Shown here piece after piece: positions 11,828 through 23,240 of a stretch of 64,000 nt of DNA. The stretch covers positions 40,033,172 through 40,097,171 of the forward strand of contig NC_023759.2 of assembly GCF_000499845.2 (NCBI RefSeq). The letters are read 5' to 3'. Source of the DNA: Phaseolus vulgaris. Lineage: Eukaryota; Streptophyta; Magnoliopsida; Fabales; Fabaceae. A program made the position numbers and the translations under genes. The notes beneath the pieces are model-generated. The model was not told the DNA's origin. It saw only the letters and a list, made by a program, of their open reading frames with translations, and did not search any database. Within the stretch, counting starts at the first letter, position 1. Each line of letters begins with the position of its first letter.

Positions 11828-12289
11828 ACTTAATGCCTTATTTAAGTCTTAGAATCAAAATCTTTCGTTTCATATCAATATAATATCTTATAGTTAATGT
11901 GTTTTATTTTTAACAAATATAATTAATGCTTTCTTTTAAATCAGATCATTTTTCTTAACCTACATCATTGCCTTTGTTGAAAAATCCTCAATTTTGTAAT
12001 TAATGTATTGTATTTTCAGCATCAAATTATTTAGCCAATAAATATCACTGATGAATTTTAATAATTTCATTTTTAATCTCTTAGTTTTGCATTTCAATCC
12101 TACATTCATTTATTAGATTAATGTTTTTGAAAATAAGGATTTCCTATTCTAAAAAGATAACGGGAATATTTTATTTTTATTTTTTTAATTTAAAAAAATT
12201 AAATCCAAAGTAAACCATATTTTAAAATTGAGAATGATTAAATTTAGTCATTTGTTTAATACTTTATTTACAAAAATGTAAAAAAAATC

Positions 12290-13180
12290 ATTAAAAATGT
12301 AAAAAATTTATACTTTATTTACCGTCAGGATAATGCATTAAAGATGTATAAAAATGCATCTATAATGAATTATTCTGACTGTAAATTTATACTTTATTTA
12401 TCATTAACTGCATTTTTGTACATCTTTAATGCATTATCTTGACTGTAAATTTATACTTTTTTTTATCATTAGTTGCATTTTTGTATATCTTTCATGCATT
12501 ATTCTAACTAAAAATTTATACTTTATTTATCATTAGCTGTATTTTTGTACATCTTTAATGCATTATTCTGACTAATAAATTTATATTTTATTTATCATTA
12601 GCTGTATTTTTGTACATCTTTAATGCATTATTTTGACTGTAAATTTATACTTTATTTATCATTAGCTGCATTTTTTTACATCTTTAATGCATTATTTTGA
12701 CTGTAAATTTATACTTTATTTATCATTAGTTGCATTTTTGTACATCTTTAATGCATTATTCTGACTATAAATTTATACTTTATTTATCATTAGCTGCATT
12801 TTTGTACATCTTTAATGCATTATTCTGACTGTAAATTTATACTTTATTTATCATTAGCTGCATTTTTGTACATCTTTAATACATTATTCTGACTGTAAAT
12901 TTATACTTTATTTATCATTAGCTGCATTTTTGTACATCTTTAATACATTATTTTGACTGTAAATTTATACTTTATTTATCATTAGCTGCATTTTTGTACA
13001 TCTTTAATGCATTATTTTGACTGTAAATTTATACTTTATTTATCATTAGCTGCATTTTTGTACATCTTTAATGCATTATTTTGACTGTAAATTTATACTT
13101 TATTTATCATTAGTTGCATTTTTGTACATCTTTAATGCATTATTCTGACTATAAATTTATACTTTACTTATCATTAACTC
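12290..13180. repeat. 64-bp minisatellite array
   Basis: About 13-14 tandem units of roughly 64 bp built from TGACTGTAAATTTATACTTT, ATTTATCATTAGCTGCATTT and TTGTACATCTTTAATGCATT. Interior units are nearly identical; edge units near 12300-12420 are degenerate. The array ends about 80 bp before the inner end of the inverted-repeat arm at 13258. Confidence 0.92.
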
Positions 13181-13257
13181 TCTCATTTAAAAACTATATT
13201 AGCTTTTAAGGTGAATATTTAATTATGATTGAAAACTATAAAAGAAAGTATTCAACA

Positions 13258-13906
13258 TTGAATCATTCAATGATAAATATTTCAAAATAATTTTAAATAC
13301 TCATAAATCAATTAAATTTGAATTTTTAATGAATTTTATATTTCTTCGTTTCTTAATTAATTAGTTTAGTTCAAATTTTATATTAATTTTTTTAAGCAAG
13401 TCAAATTAATTTACTTATTACATTAAACTATAATATTATTTAGAGTTAACAACTAAAAAATATATTTATTAACATTTGTTTTATATTTAATTGTATTATA
13501 TCTATAATTTTGAAAACATGGTAAAAAAATGTAAATATGTATATAGTTTCTAATGGTAAGACTAGTAATTTATCTATCAAATTAAAATTGTAAATATGAA
13601 ATAATTATAAAAAATACCATGTTTTAATTTTAGATTTTTTTAAAAAAGTAATAATTTGGTGGTTATAAAATTGCTAATTCTAATTTTTAAAATAAATATG
13701 AAAACAATATATAATAGATAATACGTTTATGTATTATGATGGACCAAATCATTCTCAATACAATGATTCATCATATATTTTTTACAATTAAGAATTTGTA
13801 CTTATAATAAATTCGGTACTTAAATATTTTACTACAAATTATAATAAAATTATTATCTATAAAGTGTGAACACAAATTATTAAAACTTACCTTTATAATA
13901 AATGTA

Positions 13907-13946
<40 letters not shown>

Positions 13947-14552
13947 CCTTATTATATTTGGTAATATACTGAATCATTCATTGTACATGAAGTTATAATT
14001 TTACTTATTAGTTTATTAGTGTAAAAATATTAGTATCATAGTCCCTACACTAATATTTTTTCAAAACAAAATATCTGTATTAGAGGTTTTTACTATTTAT
14101 TTAATTTATTTATTATAGATTATATATTATTAATATATCATAAATACACTATATTATTTTTTTACACTAAAATTCAAAATTATGTATTATATTTTAAATT
14201 TTTGATAAAATTGATATTTATTTGTATTTATATTTATTAAAATAACTATAAATTTATATTGTAATATTTTAATTTATTCTTATTTTTAAAATACTATACT
14301 AAACTTTATCTTTATTGCAAAAGAAAAAACTATGTAGATAGTTACACATTTCACATAGTATTTATATATATTTTTAAAAATTAATATTTATTTAACTATT
14401 ATGTTGGTTATATTTAGATAACAATATATTAATAGTATGTTCTTAGAAAATTTATATGTTTTTTTTATGTGTATTCATATATAAACTATAAATTTATTAT
14501 GGTAATATAAGTGTGTGAATAATAATATTATTTATTTAAATTTTAATATTAA

Positions 14553-14583
<31 letters not shown>

Positions 14584-14715
14584 TATAAATGATAAAAATG
14601 AAAAATATAGCTATAGGACAACACACGTTTATGTTAATAATGATAATAATGATGATGATGATAATAATAATAATAATGATAATAATAAGAAGATGAAAAC
14701 ATTGTTTATCAACCC
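13258..14715. repeat. Right arm of the long inverted repeat
   Basis: Reverse complement of 9090-10530, from ATCATTCAATGATAAATAT at the inner end to GAAAACATTGTTTAT at the outer end. The (TA)n and (ATA)n tracts fall at matching positions. Small indels and substitutions are visible throughout, so the arms are not identical. Confidence 0.8.
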
Positions 14716-17700
14716 AAACATTTCTTTCAGAAAAATATGAGTAACCATAAACCTGATTTTTCTACCGTAATTAAGATAAGTATTCTATCGATTACGAAAC
14801 ATCCATGAAACATTAGTCATAGTAAATGTAACACAAATCAAGGCAGAATCACATTCAAGCCAAACATTAGTAAGTTTCATCTTTTGAGCTTCCTCCATAG
14901 CATGTATAACTCCATAAAACTCAGCAACCATAGCAGTCTGAACTTCAAGAACCACAAAGAAAACACCAATAAACTCCTTCATACTTCCACGACAAATATC
15001 TCCACAAGTAGCAAAACCATGATACACCTAGTAGCCCTATCGGTGTTAATTTTAACCTAACATGGTGAATGAAACTCTCATCTAACAGGAAGAGGACGAA
15101 TAACTTTACCACTACGAGTATTAATACAAAAAAAATTAATCACGTTGAAATCCAACATATCATTCTTCATTGAATCTTTAGACGAATTTCCCACTAGACA
15201 AGTTAAATATTTAATTACTGACATAGCCATAGAAACCTCAATCTTATCCTTAAATCTAACATAATTCCTCATACGTCATATCATCAAAATAGAAAAGATT
15301 ATCACAGCAAATTTAATCAATTTAACAAAGGACTACCATCACTCTTAATAAAAGAAAGAAGATCATCCTTATTAGAAAAATGAGAAGTAAGAAAAATCTG
15401 TCGAACCCAACTCCAAATATGCAAAACATTAGAACATTAAAAAAAATGTTGAATAGATTCCTCATGCTTTTCACAAAGCGTACACATAGAACATATATGC
15501 AAACCTTTATTCTGAATATGATGATTGTAGGAAGCCGCCCATGAAAAACTTTCCAGAGTACTAGAGTTTTGGAAGGCAGAATAGATGAAGACCAAATGAA
15601 TTTACCCCAACCACAGGGAACTCCTGGTTCCAAGAAAAAAAGTCATAGCCAATTTAAGAGTAAAACTACCAGACTCATTTAGAATCCAATTAGGAATATC
15701 CTGTTCCTCCCTAACCATGATATGATTAAAAAAATTAGACATATGCTGTAAAGATAAGGGAATATTCCAATCACAACCTGTCCAAAACCGAGAGACTGTA
15801 TCTGGAATGCTAACGCCATCAGATAACCCTGTAATATTTGCTAAAGAAGTAGTAGAACACCATTTATCATTCCAAAAATTAATAAAAGAATCGGTACCAA
15901 CAGTCCAAGAAGTATAATAAAGTATAGTAGAATAAGATTACTTAATTCTAGGCCAAAGAGATGGGGATCTATAAACCATTCTGAACTCGTATTTTGATTT
16001 AAGAACCCTGGCTTTCAAGAGAAAAGACCAAGGCATGTTGCTATAAACAAAGTTCCAAGCAAGCTTAAGAAGATATGTATTATTTTCATGACGAAGATTA
16101 ATAATCTTCAAACTTCCATTCTCAAGAAGAGAACAAATCGTATCCCAATTCACGGTGACTATGCCTTTTTTCAGAATATCAACAGTCCAAATAAAATTTC
16201 GACACCACTGCTCAACTTGGTTAAGAAGTGAAATAGGCCATTTATACATATTAAAGTTATAAGTTAGAAATTCAATAATCACCGTATTGACCAACTGAAT
16301 CCGACCCATCATGTTAAGAGATTTACCTTTCCAAGATGCTAGCTTCAATTTGACTTTATCAACCAAAGGTTGAAGAAATCGACACTTTGGAGCACCAACA
16401 AAGATATACACTCCTAAATAATTGAAAGGAAAACAACCATGACTACAAGAAAGAATACGTTGAATTTTGGTGACAAATCTTGTAGAATTATCCATGGTGA
16501 AAAAACTACTTTTATAGTTATTAACATATTGACCCAAAAAATCACCATATGTTTAAGAAAAATAATCAAATTTCTAAGAGACTTAATATCCCCCTACATA
16601 AAACAAATATATCATCAACATATAAAATATAATATGAGAGGGAGTGAGATAACCTCACGAACCAACCATACGTAAAATTTTCTTATCATTCACAAGATTA
16701 GAGATACCTCTACTAAGAACTTCCTCTATAAGACAGAAAAGGAAAGGAGACAAAGGATCACCTTGTCTGACACCTCTACTGCAAGGAAAAAAACCCACCA
16801 AACTACCATTTATTCTGATAGAAAGTATAACTGAATGAAGAATTGTACTAATCCAACCAACAAACGAGAGGTGAAAACCAAAGCGTGTCAAAACTAATAA
16901 TAAGAACTTCCAACTCAGAGTATCAAAGGCTTTATGAATATCAACTTTGTAAGTCACGTTACCTCTTATAACCTTTTTAGAAAGCATGTTAATAGCTTCA
17001 GAAGCAATACCAATGCAATCTTGAATTTGTCTACCTTGCACAAACCCATATTGATTAGGAGAAATGATTCTAGCAGCCACAAGTGCAAGCCTATCCGCCA
17101 GTATCTTGAAAATAATATTAAAATTGAAATTAACAAAAACAGTTGGTTTGTAATCTTTAATGGAGTCAACACCCTGAATCTTAGGAATAAGAGATACCAC
17201 ATTGCAAACAACTGTCCCAGCAAGAATGATAGAAAATACCACCAAATCCATCACTATCAGGAGCATTATTACCATTAAGATTAAAAACAACAATCTTGAT
17301 TTCCAAAAAATTAGGACATTTAATCAACATCATATTCTCCTCATAGGAAACTAGCTTAGGAATATGTACCGTACGGTCCTCGAGCGTTGACCAAAGTCAA
17401 CATGGTGGGACCCCGAGAGAGGAAACCATTAGAAAGTACTGCAGGACAAGAAGGAGTTTTCTTTAAGGTCCACAGCCTTGGGCGTCGCCCAACCTCAGCA
17501 TGATAAAGGCGTTTGGGACGTTTTGGCAGGCTAGGGAAGTGTCCCCTCCTGATACCCACGAGCAAGGACAACCGTGGAGGAGGCAGCATAGTAGGAGGGG
17601 GCACGGTAGAGGCGTGGAGGCCTCGGCATCCCAAACAGTAGCAAAAGATAAATAAAGGTGGTTCTCAAACCACACCCCCAGTACCAGAAGGGAAGGACTC

Positions 17701-18702
17701 GACTCACGAAGGATTTGTGCATGAGGTGTAGGGATGCGGCAGTACGCACCACCGCTGGAAAGCCACTGGGATAGAAACGACCCATGAGGAGGTCACATCC
17801 CAGAAGGTGATCTGCATGCATGGCACATGAGGAAGGAAGGGTACTCCCAGGGAGAGTGACTCAGAGAATGGGCGCATGAGTTGACACCCATGCAGTCACC
17901 CTCGTGCGAGTTGCACTTCGACAAGGCAATCCTACACACTGAGAAGACCCCAAGATTGGGAACGGTGTTGCTAAGGAGCGCCCATGGAATACGCAAGTCT
18001 TAGGCTAACACGTGGATAGGAACACTGGGAAGGTATATAAGGTTTTACGGTAAACAAAACAAGGTACGTTTTCATAGATTCGCATACCAGTTAACTCATT
18101 TGAGAGAATTCAATTACACATTTCTCTGGACATTTATCTTACGGTGTCTGCGATGAGAGGTGTTTGGTGTTTCCTGTCCAATAGCTGACTTGATCGTCGG
18201 AGTGCAAACGGCCGTGAGGGCGCCATTTGTCTCTCTGTTTCAGGTGCTCACGACGGAGGAAGGAGAACGCTAGAACAAAAGCGAAGGGGCTCCAGAAGTG
18301 CAGTTCGTAGATACACACGAAGGTGATCCAAGTCAACCGGCCGGAACAGAATATAAAAACCAATAAAATCCTCCATATTACTTGTATCTGGAACATTAGA
18401 AATAGACTCAGCATAAAGATTTTTATAAAAGACCAAAATATGATCCTCAATGAGTTTAGGATCCTCAGTAACCTCATTTCAATTTGTAGACGATGAATTT
18501 CTCATTTTGACCACATCATGGAAAAAAACCGTATTTCGATCTCCATCTTTGAACCATAACATCTTAGTCATTTCTTTCCAAAACAAATATTGACAGTGAA
18601 GAGCATGATCAAGCTCCTCCTTAACAATCTTTTCTTGACAAAGAAGCTCATCAAAACATAGCAACTTTATTAACAATAGGAGACACAATAGGAGATGTAG
18701 CC
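14716..18702 (-). mobile_element. LINE (L1-type) relic, 5'-truncated, with C-terminal RNase H
   Basis: Minus-strand non-LTR retrotransposon. In order from 18702 down: the ORF2 linker with FWKEMTKMLWFKDGDRNT (about 18.55 kb); VFYKNLYAESISN (18.4 kb); then, beyond an inserted solo LTR, the reverse transcriptase with NQYGFVQGRQIQDCIG, HKAFDTLSWKFL and GVRQGDPLSPFLF (16.7-17.3 kb), YVDD in a shifted frame near 16.6 kb, and FNYLGVYIF with SWKGKSLNMMGRIQLVN (16.3-16.5 kb). A zinc-finger-like and RNase H end follows, with AEFYGVIHAMEEAQKMK and WLECDS near 14.8-15.0 kb. Endonuclease and ORF1 are absent. Many stops and frameshifts make it dead. It sits exactly between two pieces of the inverted-repeat arm. 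Confidence 0.85.
17365..18348 (+). mobile_element. Solo LTR (Gypsy-like) nested in the LINE, TSD GAATA
   Basis: A GC-rich island of 984 bp starts TGTACCG and ends CGGAACA (TG..CA ends, imperfect inverted termini). It is flanked by the direct repeat GAATA at 17360-17364 and 18349-18353. The LINE reading continues on both sides. A TATATAA box at about 18034 gives the plus orientation. No coding sequence or second LTR is present, so it is a solo LTR left by LTR-LTR recombination. The Gypsy assignment is by general resemblance only. Confidence 0.85.
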
Positions 18703-20429
18703 TTAGTTTTGCATTTGAATTCTATATTCATGTATTAGATTATTGTTTTTAAAAATAAGGATTTCCAATACCAAAAATGATTTTAAGATTTTTTTTTTAA
18801 TTTAGAAAATAATTAAATCCAAAATAAACAATATTTTACAATTAAGAGTGATTAAATTTATGCATTAGTTTATTATAATTATGAATTTTAATTTTTAAAT
18901 AATACTATGCAAAAATTATATTTTATTATTTAAAATAAAATATTGTTTGAAAACGTTTTCATAATAGTTTACTATTACATAAAACCGTCAAAACGAGTTT
19001 AAATATGTTATTTAACCTAGTTTCAATTTTCGAATTACATATTATATGAATAAAATATTTCAAACTTTCTTATGATAAATGAAGATAGAATTATCATACC
19101 TAACACACAATATTTGGTATCATTCATTCATAAAAATACAAAAATTACCTCAAAAAATTATCTTAATATAGGAAGTGAATTTGAGGAAATAAATATATAA
19201 ATAAATAATATATTTAAAAAATTAAATTTTAATTTATAATATATATTACAAGAAAATCATGAAATAGAAATAAATTTTAGAGACCAAAAATAATTTGGTA
19301 GTTAAAACCTTGATTGCTAATAAGATACCAATTTAGAAACTATTTAGAAACCAAATATTTTTTTAGTTTCTAAAATGGTCTCTAATTTAGTTACTATTAC
19401 AACTAATTATTTTGGTCTCTAAAAATTGATTTCTATTTCATGATTTTCGTGTAGTGATTTAAAGTAAAAGAAGAATTAAAGTATTTTTTAAAATGTTTAT
19501 AAATAGATTTAAAATAATTCATTAATCACTTATTCTAAATTTATTATTTCAAATATCTAAGTATTCAATTTCTTCTAATATAATTGGTTGACCAATTATC
19601 TTAATAAAAAAATTACATAATAATACGATAAATTATATTTTTTGTTTAATAGTAAGTATTTCATTCAACAATTATTTTTTTTAATTATTTTTTTCTCACA
19701 AAAATTAGGTGAAAGATGACAAAACTCTATCATTTATATTGAAATTTTAAAATAAGAAAACTTGCTAATAGAAAACTAAGAATTTTGAAAGAAAAACCAA
19801 AAGGGAAAGAAGAAGAAGAAAGGTAACAAAGGGGATTATAGGAAGTATGACAAGTTCTAAAATACAAACGAAAAACACTTTTAGAAAATAAATTTTTGAA
19901 AAGTTATCAAGAATTCTTAAAGCAATTAATGTGTAAACTTATGCAACTTTAGTCATGCAAGAGAGTCTTAATATTGCGTACATTTCGATAACCTCTAAGA
20001 ATCCTGAAGATAATTGGTTTGAGCAAGCTTTTGGATCTCAAATGTTATGCATTTTTTTTTTATTTCAAGTTAACATTTTTTAATATATTTTAGCTTAAAG
20101 AAAGTTGACACTATAAGAAAATTATTAAATAAAAATTAATCTTGAAAATAAAAAGTAATTAATTACTATTACTACAAGAAATAATGATGATAGAGTCCAT
20201 AAAAGAGCGATACAAAGAATAAATGAGAGACGTTACAAGGGGTTAGTGAGGGTTTAGCCTCTCAATAGAATTGAAAGTTAATATTTTGGTGGCTATGCAT
20301 TAGAGATGGCCTCCAATGTGACACAAATTTACAAGATAGTGTTGGTTAAGCCTACATAAAGAAAAATATATTATTTAACTATAACATAGGTTTGGAGAAC
20401 ACTAAAATGGATATAAAATTAAATAATTA
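18703..20429. repeat. Second copy of inverted-repeat arm (direct copy of 22.3-23.2 kb)
   Basis: Starts with a short piece matching 12082 onward (CTTAGTTTTGCATTT), then AAAATAAGGATTTCC and sequence matching 22345-23240 in direct and 8010-9075 in inverse orientation. Relative to those copies it carries about 550 bp extra at 18905-19456, including a CACTA-ended MITE. Confidence 0.72.
19244..19456. mobile_element. CACTA-type MITE
   Basis: Terminal inverted repeats of about 28 bp: ACAAGAAAATCATGAAATAG on the left, and the reverse complement of the right end reads CACTACACGAAAATCATG. Inside, GGTCTCTAA words are mirrored. The left CACTA has decayed to TATTA. The insertion is missing from the direct copy at 22.5 kb, which supports mobility. 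No coding capacity. Confidence 0.65.
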
Positions 20430-20727
20430 TTAAGAAATTAACTTTAAGTCTAACTAAACCTCATTAAACACATCACCCTCACGCCGAGGCTATCAAATCG
20501 TGTGTGGGACTATATATTGTGGATAGTTCGATAACGGATCGATAGCAGTTGGGCTGATAAGTCAAACAAACAATCGCTAGGATAGACTAGAAATGACTCT
20601 AATACTATATTAAGAAGTGGACTATAAGCCTAACTCAACATCATAAAACCAACTTTTAAGGTGAGGTTTGCACCCATTTATATACTATGAAATGTCCTAA
20701 TCTCTAGTCGATGTGAAATCTCTAACA
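20430..20727 (-). mobile_element. TRIM-like short LTR element
   Basis: On the minus strand an LTR runs from TGTTAGAGATTTCACATCGA (ends 20727) to CCACTTCTTAATA. It is followed by TAGTATTAGAGTC (a decayed TGGTATCAGAGTC primer site), about 110 bp of non-coding interior, GCGTGAGGGTGATG as polypurine tract, and a truncated second LTR at 20430-20470. No gene is encoded, as expected for TRIM elements. Confidence 0.5.
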
Positions 20728-21028
20728 ATAATTAAACTTAGCATCGCCGTTGGGGCGGCGACACTACGTGAGAAAGCAAATGTGTGTAAATTATCGCCAT
20801 TGGGGACACTACCCAAGAAACAAATATTAGTGTCGCTTAGACCTACGCTAAATGTAATAAAAAAATTAACTTGCATCCACTTTGTGTCCCCATTCTAGAC
20901 TCAATATTATTTTGTCACTTAATTTATTTCATTGCATCTACTCTGTGTCCCCATTTTAGACGCTAACTTATTATTATTATTTTAATACTTTTTAGTGTGA
21001 GTTAAAGGTCTCCATTGTGGACACAATA
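20728..21028. other. Repeat-derived DNA, no gene
   Basis: Contains paired words GCCGTTGGGG / GCCATTGGGG and GTGTCCCCATTCTAGAC / GTGTCCCCATTTTAGAC about 60 bp apart, suggesting an old tandem duplication. No gene seen. Confidence 0.4.
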
Positions 21029-22172
21029 TAGGAACTAATTGAAGGAAATAATAGGAGACAAAATGTTGTAGCAACTGATTGAACGTAATTGCAAAACTGT
21101 AAGACTGATTCTTATTCATTTTGATTTACTTCAATAATATATATAATAAAATTACAATTACTGGAAGCTATGAAATAGGAATACTAATAGGTTGTAAAAT
21201 GACCATTAATGCAATAATAATGGTAAAATAGTTTAAAGGTAATAAAATCAGAATTAATAATAATAAAATCTGAATTAATAACCAACATCATCCTTTAATT
21301 CTGATTTGGAACAACCTTCCTGTCCCAACAGATCTCTTAACTTGATGAAAGCATTGATGACTAAGTGAAAATATCTGCGATCTGATCTGCAGTATTCCAA
21401 TTTGATCATGTTCTTCCCAACTTGGTCTCGCAGGAAGTGATATCGAATATCAATGTGTTTAATTCTTTGATGAAAAACTGGATTCTTTGCAAGATTAATT
21501 GCAGAGACATGGTCAACATAAATCTTAATTGGAACATCTAGATTAAAACCAATTTGAGTCATGATATTGTTTTTCTCAATCGCCATCAATTCTTCATTCA
21601 TAACCTATTGCCATTTAGGGTGTTGAATGACATCTGCAAGTCTCATGGGTTCTGATTCTGCAAGAAAAGCAAAGTGAACTAAATCTCCATCATCAAGATT
21701 TACTTCGCAATCTTGAAGGTGTACAGGTTATCGCTGCAGTCTTTTTGGTCGCTCCATCATAGTTGCAATTGGAGCTGCAACTTTAGGTAGAACTGCAGGT
21801 GCTTCAAGAGTGACTCCATCTTCCACATCATCGTTCAAAAGCTAAATATATCATTTTTTTCAAATCCATTTCAGTTGTTGCATTCCATTGCCATTCCTTA
21901 TCTTCGACAAATATAACATCACGACTAACAATCGCCTTCTTTGTCATTGGATTGTACAGTTTGTATCCTCCATGCTTATATCCAATGATGGTCTTCACTG
22001 CCTTATCATCCAACTTCGATCTTGCTGTTTTGGGGACATAAGCATAAATAATTGACCCAAATAGCTTCAAGTGTTGCACATTGGGTTTGAATCCGCTCCA
22101 TGGCTCAATCGGAGTTGTGTTAGCAACACTCCGAGTGGGTGATCTGTTTATCACTCACTCCGAGTGAGTGAG
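21029..22172 (-). mobile_element. Copia retrotransposon 3' fragment with internal deletion
   Basis: Minus strand. From 22154 the integrase C-terminal region reads TPIEPWSGFKPNVQHLKLFG, LDDKAVKTIIGYKHGGYKLY and AIVSRDVIFVEDKEW. A linker follows, then MNEELMAIEKNN, where reverse transcriptase should begin. The sequence jumps directly to the RNase H tail (IYVDHVSAINLAKNPVFHQR, KHIDIRYHFLRDQV), so about 1 kb of reverse transcriptase and RNase H is deleted. A polypurine tract and a 3' LTR (21287 down to about 21029) follow. Gag, protease and the 5' LTR are absent. The LTR is inverse to the one at 7597-7793. Confidence 0.8.
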
Positions 22173-22251
22173 TTAATATTAAATATATATATATATATAT
22201 ATATGAATGATAAAAATAAAAAATATAAATATAAAATAACACACGTTTCTG

Positions 22252-22287
<36 letters not shown>

Positions 22288-23240
22288 ATAATAATAATAA
22301 TAATAAGAAAACATTGTTTATAACAATATACGTTATTCATAATTTAAAAATAAGGATTTCCTATAAAAAAAAGATAATAGGAATATTTTTTTTAATTTAG
22401 AAAATAATTAAATCCAAAACAAACCATATTTTACAATTAAGAGTGATTAAATGTATGCATTAGTTTATTATAATTATGAATTTTAATTTTTAAATAATAC
22501 TATACAAATAATATGATTTAAAGTAACAGAAGAATTAAAGTATTTTTTAAAATGGTTATAAATAGATTTAAAATAATTCATTAATCACTTATTCTAAATT
22601 TTATTATTTCAAATATCTAAGTATTCAATTTTCATCTAATATAATTGGTTGACCGATCATCTTAATAAAAAAAATTACATAATAGTACAATAAATTATAA
22701 CTTTTGATTTAATTTTTGATTTAATAGTAAGTATTTGATTCAACAATTAATTATCTTAATTCTTTTTTCTCACAAAAGTTAGGTGAAAGATGACAAAATT
22801 CTCTCATTTATATTGAAATTTTAAAATAAGAAAACTAGCTAATAGAAAACTAAGAATTTTGAAAGAAAAACCAAAAGGAAAAAAAAAAAAAGGCTAACAA
22901 AGGGGATTATAGGAAGTATGACAAGTTCTAAAATACAAAAGAAAAACACTTTTAGAAAATAAATTTTTGAAAAGTTATCAAGAATTCTTAAAGCAATTAA
23001 TGAGTAAACTTATGCAACTTTAGTCATGCAAGAGAGTCTTAATATTGTGTACATTTCGATAACCTCTAAGAATCCTGAAGATAATTGGTTTGAGCAAGCT
23101 TTCTCAAATGTTATGCCATTTGTTTTTTTTTTATTATTTATTTCAATTTAACATTTTTTAATATATTTTAGTTTAAAGAAAGTTGATACTATAAAAAAAA
23201 TTATTAAATAAAAATTAATCTTAAAAATAAAAATTAATTA
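22173..23240. repeat. Third copy of inverted-repeat arm
   Basis: Inverse copy of 8240-9290: AATATTAAATATATAT, CACACGTTTCTGTTG, an (ATT)n tract, AACAATATACGTTATTCAT, AAAATAAGGATTTCCTAT, GACAAGTTCTAAAATACAAA and GTTTGAGCAAGCTTT occur in mirrored order. It abuts the Copia fragment directly. Confidence 0.78.

Larger units (their letters stand above)
10640..12250 (+). repeat. Segmental duplication, unit B (holds Cys-rich peptide gene 2)
   Basis: Same-orientation copy of 5325-6870, offset by about 5.3 kb. The gene, promoter and roughly 450 bp beyond it are closely similar. Upstream of the gene this copy carries extra sequence (about 10990-11230) absent from unit A. Confidence 0.8.

Noticed and set aside
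17356..17996. Several minus-strand frames of 67-96 codons
   Set aside because: They lie inside the GC-rich solo LTR, where stops are rare by composition.
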